Shown here piece after piece: positions 10,910 to 22,015 of a stretch of 64,000 nt of DNA. The notes beneath the pieces are model-generated. The model searched no databases and was not told the origin of the DNA. It saw only the letters and a list, made by a program, of their open reading frames with translations. The number at the start of each line of letters is the position of its first letter. The stretch's first letter is position 1. The stretch is taken from the NCBI RefSeq assembly GCF_018143015.1, contig NC_054751.1:21342425-21406424 (forward strand), in the 5' to 3' direction. Made by a program: the position numbers and the translations under genes. Source of the DNA: Lytechinus variegatus. Lineage: Eukaryota; Echinodermata; Echinoidea; Temnopleuroida; Toxopneustidae.

Positions 10910-12930
10910 CCAAAACGCAGCAAACAAAATTATTTCAACTCGTGAATATACCGACCATGCCGACCACTGCCAACGCTTGGTTGACGAATTCGTCTTCACG
11001 CTTGCGTGCCTTTGAATGGGAATGAATGAATAGATAGACGCAGTGCGTCTCTTTTTTCGTCATGCATCCGTCGCTTTGTGACCAGCGCAGAGAGAATACG
11101 ACGGCGATCGACAATGCTCAGTATCCTGTATGTATGGCTATGACAATCAGAAAAGTGTGAATGACTGCGATAAAGAAGTCTATAATTTTTTGACTAAATT
11201 CTCTTTTCACAATTCTACCGATGGAATCAGGTCGTAACAAAGCCGAAATTAAGAGCTATTCTGAGTCTCAGGATGGTGTTTTGCCGAAAGAGTCGCCGTG
11301 TTGATGTAGGTACCGTTTGATCGCCTCTATCTCTACTGAACGTCAATTCTTCCTCCGGAATCGGCAAAGATCGCTCCCCGAAAGATTCGGCCTGATTCCT
11401 CGAGCTCCCGTGGCTATGACCAAGGTAATTAAACGGCGCCACTCATCTGGTTTTACTTGTTTTGTAGACCAAAAACTTCAATTTCTGTACATTGGTTGCT
11501 CCACTGAACTATTTTGGCTCCACTCACAGTAAATGTCAGATATTTTCTAATAAATCCCCAGAAACGACATTTATTCTTGTTTGATCTAGACCTTGTTTTT
11601 GTTTTTGTTTTTGTGGGGGGGGGGGGGCGATTTTAAGATGTGTACCTTAAAACTTTAAACTTTTGTTTAAGCTTTAATTTAAAACTTTTGAATAGATTCA
11701 GCCTGTAAACTCAATATCTCAATGTATGTTTTCAAAAAGTGTAATCCAGGTAAGGTTGCACTTTACATGTTGATATTTCACACCAAATAACTTATAAAGC
11801 TTTGATTAATGACAATCATTATTGAATATTGACTTTATTGTCTTGACTCACAAATGAATGTAATGGTGCGGTGTAGTGCCTAATTGTGAAAGGACTTGTT
11901 TTATTTTTTTCTTCTCGCAAACAAAAATTCAGATTCTGTATTCATGCACATGGAGGCTGACTTTCATGTCTTAATGCACTTGTTCACTGCTACCACCCTG
12001 CCTGTGGGGAACCTACAGGTAGGACTATAGTATGCCAATGTTGTACAGAGCACACACTTTAAAAAATCATTAAAATATCACTTTTGTGACCAAAATTACT
12101 AATTTCCATACAGTTGCAATTTATTTTTCATTAGTAACTTGGGAATAATTTTGTATTCACCAGAGCGTTCAAAAACTTGAATTTTGGGCATATTTTTGGG
12201 TACGCCCTCTATTGGTGGAAAGTAATATGGCAAGAAAATTTTCATTTTTTAATCTCTATTTTTAATTAAGAAAAAATGATTTAAAGAATCAAATTTTAAT
12301 TAGAGCCAAGTTTTATGAATAATAGGTGTAATGGAAACTGTCAGTGTAAAAAAATCAAGCATTTGCCCCAAAGAAAAAGAGAAAATAAGCCAAACATTGC
12401 CACCCTTATATTGCCACACATGGAGATATAACTGAGAACAAGGTTATATTATAACCTTGTTCATTGAATGATTGTCTTAATGGTCAAACTATGATTTAGT
12501 ATGTGTTATGCTATGGTTCTATTAACATCAAATTCAAAGTACATTGTTCTTCCCATGGTGTTATTTTAATTTTTGTTTTGAAATTTTTAATCTTCCTTTA
12601 TTTGTCAAGGCCCTGTTTTGTATATATTTGTAATTGCTTTTTGTTCTGTGAATGTTTCGACTAGCTAAGATTTGGGTAATGTAAATTACATTGGAGTCCT
12701 CAACATTTCAATTTTCTTTTCAACCAAGCTTTTTCAACATTTATTTTACAAATGAAGTGATAGCATATTAAAAATTAATTATTCTTTAAGTAGGCTTACC
12801 TAGAAAAGAAATAGTTTTTGTCTTGATCCCAGCCTTGCCGGTCCCGGCAAAATAAAGTACCCGATGCGTTTACGCCCAGGAGGGCCCTGCATCATATGTA
12901 TCCAGATACAAATGATATATTTTTCATGTA
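10910..12930. other. unassigned stretch upstream of the + strand gene
   Basis: No supported exon. It probably includes the promoter and one or more 5' untranslated exons of the gene starting at 13866, because that exon begins at a splice acceptor. A GT-rich simple tract and a poly-G run occur at about 11595-11627. A CTATGACCAAGGTAATT donor-like site at about 11413 is a possible 5' exon end but is not supported by anything else. Confidence 0.35.
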
Positions 12931-13317
12931 TCATCAGAGATGCCAAGTTCAAAAAAATGTTATGCGTGAGATTTTCATGACTCGACGTCTCTGTGCACGC
13001 GCGGCCAGTACACTCGTACGTACGTTGCGAAAAGGCGCGCGCGCATGAGATATGGGCTTCAAAACCACGCGATTCATTGTATCACGTACTAGCTAGCTGT
13101 GCGCTGACTGCGCTCTCGATTCGTCTCGCGTGCCGGGCTAGACGCGAAGGCGGTCGGCCAGTCGTATAATCTGGCGAATAATGCTACTTTTTCTCTTTTT
13201 TTTCTGTCGGGTCCCGATGCGTGAGAAAAATGGGTGCCATGCGTGAGATCGTGAGACGGACCCTGAATGCGTGAGTCTCACGCACAATGCGTGAGACTTG
13301 GTAGCTCTGTATCATAT
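12931..13317. mobile_element. hAT-like MITE with GCGTGAGA repeats
   Basis: Inverted termini are CAGAGATGCCAAGT at about 12935 and ACTTGGTAGCTCTG ending at about 13310. The flanks are GTATCATC and GTATCATA, an apparent near-perfect 8-bp target duplication as expected for hAT elements. The interior is CpG-rich and carries ATGCGTGAGA-type motifs at both ends (one at about 12961, several at 13216-13292, some inverted). No transposase. It lies about 550 bp upstream of the first coding exon of the 541-residue gene. Confidence 0.75.
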
Positions 13318-13584
13318 CAATTTTAATGTAGGCCTATACCTTATACATGTATATTTTATATCTCAGCAATAACAGTTTTACACATCTAGTGGTGAATTGA
13401 AATAATACCAATTACTAGTTCTTGGACTAACTTTAACTTTAAAAACTTTATATTTTGAATATGCATTGGGCACTTTGGCATTATGTGAATACAAGGGCTA
13501 TCAGTCATGTATACTAAATGTTGTTATTTATCTTCCATCAATTTTAACAACATGGTTCAGCTCTATAGATACATGTATGGGAAC

Positions 13585-13727
13585 ATTTCATGAAGATTTG
13601 CAACTGTTGTAACTTTGCCATTATGCAACTACCATGGCAACAGCTCTCAGCAGCCAATCAAAATCATGGTTACCATGGTAGTTGCCATAATGGCAAAGTT
13701 ACAACAGTTGTAACTCTTTATGAAACG
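13585..13727. repeat. palindromic element with CCAATCA core
   Basis: Arms of about 38 bp (from GCAACTGTTGTAACTTTGCC at 13600) pair with 13670-13713 almost perfectly. The outer tips TTTCATGA / TTTATGAAA also pair. The unpaired centre holds CAGCCAATCAAAATCA (13651-13666). The same core occurs in palindromes at 18463 and 30319. Confidence 0.9.
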
Positions 13728-13865
13728 GGTCTACGAAAATTTGTTATACCAGCCAGCCATGTGAGAATTATTTCTGTTTGTCTAACATGTAATGAATTTG
13801 TAATCAATCCTTCCCTTACTCACAGAAAAGTTCTTTGTTTTCTTTCCATTTTCTTGTCATTCTAG

Positions 13866-15117
13866 GGATAGTGAATCATGTCAGCAATGTATTCAACAGC
13901 ATCATCCGCCTATTCTTCTGCACCCAATAGCATGGGTGTTGGTCCCAGGCAGAGAAGGACCAAACGAAGAGCGCCAGTTCCAAACAATCAATCAGGACCT
14001 TGGAGGGATTCATCCTGGGTCCAGAGTTTCTCTTCCCAGGGACCAAGCCCTCTAGGAAACCCCCAGGACCTCAATCCAGCCTTTGCTCTGCGGAAGATTG
14101 TTCTTCTTCTGGAGAAAGAGAAATATGTTGACGTCTCACAACTCATTAACCAGCTCAACAATGTTACCATCAAGTCTGTCCTGCATGAATTGCCTATTCA
14201 TACTTTTATTGAAAACATCCCAGATTCCCTTGTCGCAGTAGAGAGTTTGTATTCTAAACTGTTTGTTCTAGACCCAGAGAGCTTCCCTGTGGAAAAGCTA
14301 GCTATTGAAGCTACAGTTTTCCAGATTGTGCGACACTTAGCCTTGGCAGACTCCATGCTTGATGGTGGCTCCCATGAAGCAAATGATGAAACAAACAAGT
14401 CTATTAGAAACATCTTACAAATTGTCCTCTTTGTCAAGCCAGACATTGTTTCTGTAGTCCATGCTCGGAAAAAGATGATGGACAATGCCCTCCAAGGGAT
14501 AGGTGAGCACAGCTTGGTCAAAGTCGCAGGATCTCTCATGAACCTTCATGATGGTCTCAAAATTGAATTTGAGAAAACTACTGCTTCCTACAAAACAGCC
14601 ATTCAGCAGCTTGAACAGCTGAGCCTCTCCAACCCAAAACCGGTCACACTGAAATCATTTGCAAATCGATCGCTTCCCTCTGCAAACCACCAAGTCCTGA
14701 TGACATACACTGAAGGAGAAATCCAAGAAAGGCTCTTCAAGAACAAGACTGTGTTGAATGCTGTTGAATCCAATATGACCAGTCAGCTTCCACACTTGAT
14801 CCAGAACCTCAAGGAAAGGATTGAAAATGACAAGAATGCACTTTTGGCATTTGGGAGATTACGTCGGGAGATTAAGGGCATAGCTGGTGATGCCAAAGTA
14901 GCTCCTGTACTGACTCAGTACTCAAAAAGTCTCAGGTCTGTTCTAGAGGTCTTCAAAGTTCTCTTGGAAGAGCAATACCCAGAGAGAAAGACACAGAATC
15001 TCAACTTCTCAGACCATGATGACCAAGTCCTAAAGCTGGAAGATGTGGAGGGAGTGCCATCTAAAGATTCTGCTAATTTGGATACAGATAGAAGCAATTC
15101 TACTGATTTTTATGCTG
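13866..15117 (+). CDS. exon 1 of the 541-residue gene
   Basis: Acceptor AG at 13864-13865, ATG at 13878, donor CTG|GTAAGA at 15117/15118. It encodes residues 1-413 plus one base. The open frame runs past the donor to 15230, but that tail (rich in Cys, Phe and Tyr) reads like intron. The phase and sequence fit to exon 2 support splicing. Confidence 0.88.
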
Positions 15118-18100
15118 GTAAGAATAATCATTATTTTTTTCTGGTTTGTGAGTTTAGCACTAACTGTGGGTGTGCACTTAATGAATGGATGGTTTTACCT
15201 GAAGGTTACATGAAAATGCTGAAGACATGAGAAGTTGGAAGGAGCATACAGAATATACAATTTACCTTCAGTTGTAAAACAAAAGAAATCAGGGTTATTT
15301 TGAAAGGAAAAATTTTACCCACTTGAATTATCATTACTTGTTTTTAAATGTTATATTAGTTTTAAACTATAAATCCTTGACTCTGTATTCCAGGTACCTG
15401 TTTTTAACTTGTGACAATTTGAACTTCTGTAACAACAAATCTATAGTTATGTATCTTTAAAGTTTATGTACAGGTCAGGTAAAGTTCCCTTGTATTGTAA
15501 AAGAAAATATGATACATGCTGTTTTTAAAATTAAGAATGCTGCAAAATTGTTCACTTTGTTTTCCCACATTACATGTACCACATATTCTTTGCTGTTTGA
15601 AGATTGAACCTCCTTGCTCAAAGGATCTCATGTCTCTACACTAAGCATTAAACAGAGACTATCTGGAGCTCTAAGAAGTAAACCTGTATAGTAGTTTACT
15701 AAGCCTTGAATACAATTGAAGATGACTAAGTACATACAGTAAAATCCTCTGTGTTATGCCAGAGTTTGGATTTGAATACTTCAGGGTATTTATTCAAGAG
15801 GAAGTAGACACAATATATCTTTGTAAAGGTTAGAGGTCACTTTCTTTAACTGCACACACTTCTTTTTCTTTTGTGTTGGAGTAAGGTGGACTGAGCTTAT
15901 GATTAAAAAGGAAAGACAAGGGATCAATTAAGAAGATATGAATAGATGATCCATGTCAACTTTGGTTGGATGGGAAGATNNNNNNNNNNNNNNNNNNNNN
16001 NNNNNNNNNNNNNNNNNNNNNNNNNNNNNNNNNNNNNNNNNNNNNNNNNNNNNNNNNNNNNNNNNNNNNNNNNNNNNNNNNNNNNNNNNNNNNNNNNNNN
16101 NNNNNNNNNNNNNNNNNNNNNNNNNNNNNNNNNNNNNNNNNNNNNNNNNNNNNNNNNNNNNNNNNNNNNNNNNNNNNNNNNNNNNNNNNNNNNNNNNNNN
16201 NNNNNNNNNNNNNNNNNNNNNNNNNNNNNNNNNNNNNNNNNNNNNNNNNNNNNNNNNNNNNNNNNNNNNNNNNNNNNNNNNNNNNNNNNNNNNNNNNNNN
16301 NNNNNNNNNNNNNNNNNNNNNNNNNNNNNNNNNNNNNNNNNNNNNNNNNNNNNNNNNNNNNNNNNNNNNNNNNNNNNNNNNNNNNNNNNNNNNNNNNNNN
16401 NNNNNNNNNNNNNNNNNNNNNNNNNNNNNNNNNNNNNNNNNNNNNNNNNNNNNNNNNNNNNNNNNNNNNNNNNNNNNNNCTTTTGCGTTCTGAAAGGAAA
16501 CCAAAACCCAAGAAGTAAAGTAATCTTATTGGAAAGAGTAAAATGATAGGAACAATTTTTAAAAAAAGTTTCATCAAAATCGGTTATGAAATAAGCAAGT
16601 GTGAGAGTTTGAAAACTCTTGTTGTACTTTCTATGGGCATCCTCAAATTGGCATACGTGCTTCAAAATGGCTGATTTTGGTACAACTCTCCATTTGTTTT
16701 GTACACAAATTTTCAGATTTTCAAATTGGATCTTGCCTCCCTCTGAGCACAACATATGTCATGGAAAATACAATCCACATCATATATGTCAAGGTCAGGA
16801 GGAGATAATGTGAAATATGTAAAATAAAGGGGAAATCGTAGGGTTTACCCAAGCCGTAGTAGTGCATGTTTTTTTTTAACCCAAGTTGAAAAACGACGCA
16901 CTACTTACCAACTGTTTACAAATTATTAAACGAAATAAGTACGTAAGTATTATTTTAATGAAAAATAACAATGGTCGTGCTGATGACTAGGATAAGGCCT
17001 TTATCAAATAAATTTCAAGCTTTTAGTGTTAAAATTCTTTCTTTTTTTAAACAGGAAAGGAATAGATTAGAAGGGGACGTATCAGGAGGAGAACGCTGCC
17101 AAGATCCCACTACTTCAGTGACGCCACTCTCGCCATTGACACTGCTTTTTATGTCGGTAAGTATTAAGCATCGTTTGTGACACAGGTAAAACAAAATGTT
17201 GCAATAAGAAGTCATGGTACTATTTTCCTCTACTTGGAAATTAAAGGGGCCCGCCACATGTGTAGTCACCCAAGATCGCATGGTGATATCAGTGAACGAC
17301 ATGTTTCTGATCAGGCATTCTAAGTCCATGGTTATGGTGGTGAATTCTGAAAGTGCCCATTTTGCGCTTTGAAAAAAAATCGCCATTGGACGAGCTAGCG
17401 TTCTTTCAAAGCAAAGAAAATGTCATGGCTCTTGGTCTGAAGGACTGCTTTTATGACTTTTTTCACTTAATGTCAAAAAGAAAAATAGGTCTAGTCTCGT
17501 CATTGACTGTACTGTTTAGCGGGTCACCAGGAATTGTCTGTAAGAGGCCCAAACGACAGTATTCTCATCTCTTTGTGTGGATATTAAGAGGATTTCAACA
17601 GAATTGCTTCGCATTTGATTGGAAGCTTTGAGGTAGATTAGCCATGGTTTGGGGTGACTGGATGGCGTCGGATCCATTCATGATGCATTTTGTCATTATG
17701 ATCGAAGTAGGTATTAGCAAGGAGCTTCTGGCGCTTTGTAGGTGAAAGGTCCACTCCATTAATATCATGTGTGTAGAAAGTGGACCAGCCCGGTGTTACG
17801 TGAAAGCTGTCAGCAGTAACTTAAAGGTCAAGTCCACCTCAGAAAAATGTTGATTTGAATCGATAGAGAAAATTCAGACAAGCACAATGCTGAAAATTTC
17901 ATCAAAATCGGATGTAAAATAAGAAAGTTATGACATTTCAAAGTTTCGCTTATTTTTAACAAAATAGTTATATGAACGAGCCATGTTACATCCAAATGAG
18001 AGAGTCGATGATGTCACTCACTCACACTGTTTCTTTTGTTTTTTTATTGTTTGAATTATACAATATTTCAATTTTTACGAATTTGATGATGAGGACCTCC

Positions 18101-20471
18101 TTGCCTGAAGCACAAGATGTTAAAATAATAGAATTCCACGTGTTCAGTGAGGAATGAAACTTCATTTTACATGACAATGACGAGTAATCAAAATATTTTA
18201 TATTTCATATATAATTAAATACAAAAGAAATGGTGAGTGAGTGATGTCATCAGTTCCCTCATTTGCATAACGACCGAGATGTGCATATGACTGTTTTGTG
18301 AAATGAAGCGATACTTTAAAATGTCATAACTTCCTTATTTTACATCCGATTTTGATGAAATTTTCAGTGTTATGCTTGTTGAAATTTTCTCTTTTTATTC
18401 AAATCAAGTTTTGTTGGGTAGACTTGTCCTTTAATTGTCAGAGCTGACAAATTCAGCGAAATCCTTGGTTTTGATTGGCTGAGATTGTTGCTCTTCTGAC
18501 TGTTACTATTGGCGAAAATCAAGTATTGTCAGTGCGGACAACTTCCATGAAACGGTCCCCAGATCGAGAGTTCGTTTTCGTGTGATTTAATCTGAGAGTA
18601 TAACGAAACCAGGCCTGCATGTTTAGTCAACTTTATTCTATGGCATAGTTACTTTATTCAATACTTGGTCGATAAAGAAATTTCTTCCATATTGTAACCA
18701 ATAAAATGTATTTTCCTTCTGTGTTACTTTCTGGAATTCAGAAAAAAGTCTCCTTATCATTAGCCCTGACATACATCACGTGCAGTAAATCATTTGGAAT
18801 GCAATGAAGATGAAGGCAAGTAGCGTAATGAATGGAGGACTTTGAGTTCCGAGAGTGCTAAGCGAGCGAGCAAAAATAAAAGAAAACACAATTTTGTGCT
18901 AAAGTTTGAGATAAAATACAATAAAACATATTTTACCCTTTTCCTTTCTTTTTCTTTCATTTTTCTCTTTCCGTTTTCTTGATTGTTAAATGTTTATGCT
19001 ACATGACCGCCCGCATGACCCCCCCCCCCCCCCCATCTCTACGCCAGTGGGTACCAGTGGTGACGGTGAAAGTAGCCAGCAATGTGTAGTAGAGTGTCAT
19101 TTAATCAATTTCACTTTGATTTTCACCTTTGCAGAAACAATCAATTCTAGCAACGCTAAAGGTGAATTTGGAAAGTTAGTCGAACCACTGCATGACATGA
19201 CAGAAAGAGAGACTCGGTGGCCAGGCCTACACAGATTTTACATGTCTTTCGACGGCCAGAAGGGATTTGAAGACCTCGAAAACGATGTCACAGTACTCTT
19301 TAACGACATAGAAGCAAGGGTAAGTTCTACACTGGGACACTAGGAACAATAGAGAAGGTTCTTTAAAGGTCAAGTCCACCTCAGAAAAATGTTGATTTGA
19401 ATCAATAGAGAAAAATCAGACAAGCACAATGCTGAAAATTTCATCAAAATCGGATGTAAGATAAGAAAGTTATGACATTTCAAAATTTCTCTTATTTTGA
19501 ACAAAATAGCTATATGAACGAGCCAGTTCCATCCAAATGAGAGAGTCGATGATGTCACTCACTCACTATTTCTTTTGTTTTTATTGTTTGAATTATACAA
19601 TATTTCAATTTTTACGAGTTTGACGATTAGGACCTCCTTGCCTGAAGCACAAAATGTTAAAATAATGGAATTCCGCGTGTTCAGGGAAGAATGAAACTTC
19701 ATTTCACATGACAATGACGAGAAAATAAAAATATTTCATATTTTCATATAATAAAATACAAAAGAAATAGTGAGTGAGTGATGTCATCAGTTCCTCATTT
19801 GCATACTGACCGAGATGTGCATATAACTGTTTTGTGAAATGAAGCAAAACTTTAAAATGCCATAACCTTCTTATTTTACATCCGATTTTGATGAAATTTT
19901 CAGTGTTATGCTTGTTGAATTTTTCTCTTTTTATTCAAATCAAGTTTTTGTTGGGGTGGACTTGTCCTTTAAAATAAGGAGGAAAGGTGATTGAAAATAA
20001 GGCCTATTATTTCTATATATTGCAGATTCCTGAAGTAGAAGGAACCCTTAACTTTGGCTAAGAGTTAGAAACCAAACATCGGACGTACAAAACGTTATCA
20101 TACTTCAACACTTATTAAGAATGTTTGGTCATTTTCTAAGCGCTATTATCATCAAAACGGAGAAATAAATATAGGGCCTACATAAGGTGTTATCAATATT
20201 CAGGCAAGTAAGACCAAGTAGGGAAATGGATTAACACGTTAATGTTTGCTTCTTCTTTTTCTTTATGCAGATAAGACTGGCAGGGCCATCTACGGAGCCA
20301 GCTCTTCCACGAATTGTCCTCAGTGAGGTGGACTACAACCCCGTTAGTAGTGGTGCAGTGGATACTGACAGAGCCAATCACTTACTCTTAAGAACTCTTG
20401 TGACATTTTCGCGCCAACTACGCTTGCTGACAATGACGTACATTCGGAAAGAAATGCAAGAACCTTCGTGA
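13878..20471 (+). CDS. unrecognised 541-residue protein, three-exon gene (whole CDS)
   Basis: Joining 13878-15117, 19135-19319 and 20271-20471 gives 542 codons including TGA, with matching phases (1 then 0) and good GT/AG sites. The ATG at 13878 lies 12 nt inside an exon opened by a TTCTTGTCATTCTAG acceptor, so a 5' UTR intron precedes it. The protein starts with a Ser/Ala-rich then basic tail (PRQRRTKRRAPVPN, about residues 24-37). A long, mostly helical, soluble body follows, without signal peptide or membrane segments. Its conserved-looking blocks are FALRKIVLLLEKEKYVDVSQ (about 69-88), PESFPVEKLAIEATVFQIVR and the C-terminal block HRFYMSFDGQKGFEDLENDV. I could not place it in a family; regular helical composition suggests a scaffold or complex subunit, which is only inference. 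Introns 1 and 2 each contain a TTAA element, and intron 1 holds the assembly gap. Confidence 0.85.
15118..15979 (+). other. intron 1, first part
   Basis: No exon, known repeat family or open frame of note before the N run. Confidence 0.5.
15980..16479. other. assembly gap, 500 N
   Basis: Exactly 500 unknown bases, typical of a scaffold placeholder, so the true size is unknown. It lies inside intron 1, and the apparent open frames crossing it are artefacts. An extra exon inside it cannot be excluded, although exon 1 and exon 2 already join in phase. Confidence 0.98.
17055..17156 (+). CDS. candidate alternative exon with in-frame stop
   Basis: A strong polypyrimidine tract and AAACAG acceptor (17053-17054) and a GTAAGT donor (17157) delimit 102 nt. 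Spliced after exon 1 (phase 1), it reads Gly-Lys-Glu-stop, so inclusion would truncate the protein after about residue 416. In its own open frame (phase 0) it does not fit the neighbouring exons. It could be a regulated poison exon, an exon of another transcript, or chance. Confidence 0.35.
17821..18434 (+). mobile_element. TTAA MITE family C, copy 1 (intron 1)
   Basis: 614 bp bounded by TTAA on both sides. The inverted ends are AGGTCAAGTCCACC and GGTAGACTTGTCCT, with long imperfect arms through CATCAAAATCGGATGTAAAAT and its complement. TTAA target duplications and such ends fit Kolobok- or piggyBac-like non-autonomous elements. Further copies lie at 19363-19972 and, inverted, at 60226-60826. 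Confidence 0.9.
18434..18561. repeat. palindromic element with inverted CCAATCA core
   Basis: It begins directly at the TTAA of the preceding element. Ends such as TTGTCAGAGCTGACAA and TTGTCAGTGCGGACAA pair. The core reads CCTTGGTTTTGATTGGCTG (18463-18481), the reverse complement of the core at 13651 and 30319. The right flank, ATGAAACGGTCCCC, matches the ends of the palindromes near 36 kb. Confidence 0.7.
18562..19134 (+). other. intron 1, last part
   Basis: Contains a poly-C run (about 19020-19034) and an AAGCGAGCGAGCAAAA motif (about 18860) that recalls the CTCGC array motif in reverse. It ends in the TTTTCACCTTTGCAG acceptor of exon 2. Confidence 0.5.
19135..19319 (+). CDS. exon 2 of the 541-residue gene
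   Basis: 185 nt, acceptor CCTTTGCAG, donor AGG|GTAAGT. It completes the split codon from exon 1 as GAA and reads TINSSNAKGEFGKL through RFYMSFDGQKGFEDL to NDIEAR, ending in phase 0. Confidence 0.87.
19363..19972 (+). mobile_element. TTAA MITE family C, copy 2 (intron 2)
   Basis: Same orientation and structure as 17821-18434, and highly similar along its length. It starts TTAAAGGTCAAGTCCACC and ends GTGGACTTGTCCTTTAA. It lies 43 bp after the exon 2 donor and takes up most of the 951-bp intron. Confidence 0.92.
20271..20471 (+). CDS. exon 3 (terminal) of the 541-residue gene
   Basis: Acceptor TTTTTCTTTATGCAG ends at 20270; TGA at 20469-20471. It reads IRLAGPSTEPALPRIVLSEV and continues through DTDRANHLLLRTL to the C terminus IRKEMQEPS. 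A competing upstream acceptor at about 20024 would give only 11 codons before a stop, so it is less likely. Confidence 0.85.
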   Translation: MRLAGPSTEPALPRIVLSEVDYNPVSSGAVDTDRANHLLLRTLVTFSRQLRLLTMTYIRKEMQEPS

Positions 20472-21376
20472 CACAACGGGTATTAACCATCGATATCAAA
20501 ATACTGGATAGAGCTCGTTGTATGATGCCGCACACGCAGACGACCTTGAAGCTACAGGAAAAAGTACTCCATGACATCATCAACAGTGTATGGGGGCCAG
20601 ATCAACCATGTCACCACGAAAGAACAAGCGTAGAGAGTGGAACTTTGTGCGCTCGACCCTTTGGGGGACATTAAAGTGTTTCCAGTGGACCCAGTTAAGA
20701 GTGTGGTATTACTCTATCCATTTTACATTATATCGATGGTATTAACGTGCAGAATCGGTTGAAAGGGATCATGGGAGCGGGGCGTGGCCATTGGACTCCT
20801 ACCTATTTATTATCTCCATTCTTGATATCCCATCTGCTGCATGTGCAACAGCAATAATTCCTTATTTATTGAAAGTGTGTGAGGGTGAGTGAGTGTGCAT
20901 CTGAATATAATGATGTTCGGATGGAGAAGCTGGTATTCGCATACATGAATTTGTGTTTGTATCAAATTTGATGTCTTATTTAACGACTTTCCAGAGTGCT
21001 TGTGTCATCTCAGATGTTTTATTTATGAATTTATATTGTAAACTATTACTATTGTGTGTATAGAAATCTATTCCAAAATATCATTGTATTTTTAAATGTA
21101 TATTATAAATTCAGTGAGTTGTATTCAGTCCATATTTTAAATGATTGAGTTGGTAATTCAAGCCTAGCGTTCCACCTGTTATTATAGTGGAACGGAGAAA
21201 AGGAACATGAGGACTGTCATAGCTAATAATGTCAGAATAAGCCTGAGCGGATATTTGCAATACATTTCCCCTTCTAATGTAACATTGAATGTACGTGAAT
21301 CATTTTCTCAGTTTGGGTATGGATAGGAACCCCCTAATATATGCATCGGAAGAAGAATGAAAACTGTTTCCGAGTT
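20472..21376 (+). other. probable 3' UTR and downstream flank
   Basis: No repeat family recognised. No canonical AATAAA is seen in the first kilobase; the nearest is at 22062-22067. A variant such as TATAAA near 21107 may serve, so the transcript end is unresolved. Confidence 0.4.
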
Positions 21377-22015
21377 TTAAAGGGAAAGTTCACCCTAAGT
21401 ATAAGTTTGTTTAAATCAAAGCGCAGAGAATAGAGAAAACAAAATGGTAAAGCTTTAATGAGAACCCGTCACGGGATAAGTGAATTATCAAAGTTCTTAG
21501 ACATCACAGACGAGCAGCTCCTATTATGTTGTGTAATATAAATTCAAAAGTTTCCCCCTTTATCAAAAAAAATTGAAAGTGATTATATTTATACAGAAGA
21601 TCATCAGACACATTATTAAATTTCACACCCCTTATATAAGCAAAATATTTTTATTCATCATATTTTCCTAAAATTGGGGTTTGAAGGAGTTTTGTTACAA
21701 AGTCATAATGGGAATCCGCTTTAAACTTTGAAATATATATTCTTCTTATTCTTCGATGGGTTTTCATCAAACTTTCACCAATATTTTTATCGAAATTTCA
21801 TTTATCAAAGCAGGTTTGTTGAACTTTTCCTTCAATAATAACATATTTGTTTCGAAAACAAACGACAGGACTAGATGGCAAAAGTTTGAAAGAAATTGGA
21901 CAAAGGATGAAAGTTATGATCTTCAAAGAATACCTCACTCTTCGCAAATCGCATATTTTGTATTTCTGTATAAGTGGACTGTTACCATGGTTACAGGGTT
22001 TATGCAGTATGTTTA
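21377..22015 (+). mobile_element. TTAA-type element, left end only
   Basis: TTAAAGGGAAAGTTCACCCT at 21377 has the form of the family C and D ends, but I find no matching right end. The following sequence is AT-rich and non-coding. The 86-codon frame at 21756-22016 shows no domain. Confidence 0.45.

Noticed and set aside
15924..16755. Long open frames of mostly unknown residues
   Set aside because: They cross the 500-N gap; only a few real codons lie at each edge.
17055..17156. Constitutive coding exon between exons 1 and 2
   Set aside because: Phases do not fit and a stop follows after three residues, while exon 1 and exon 2 join perfectly without it.
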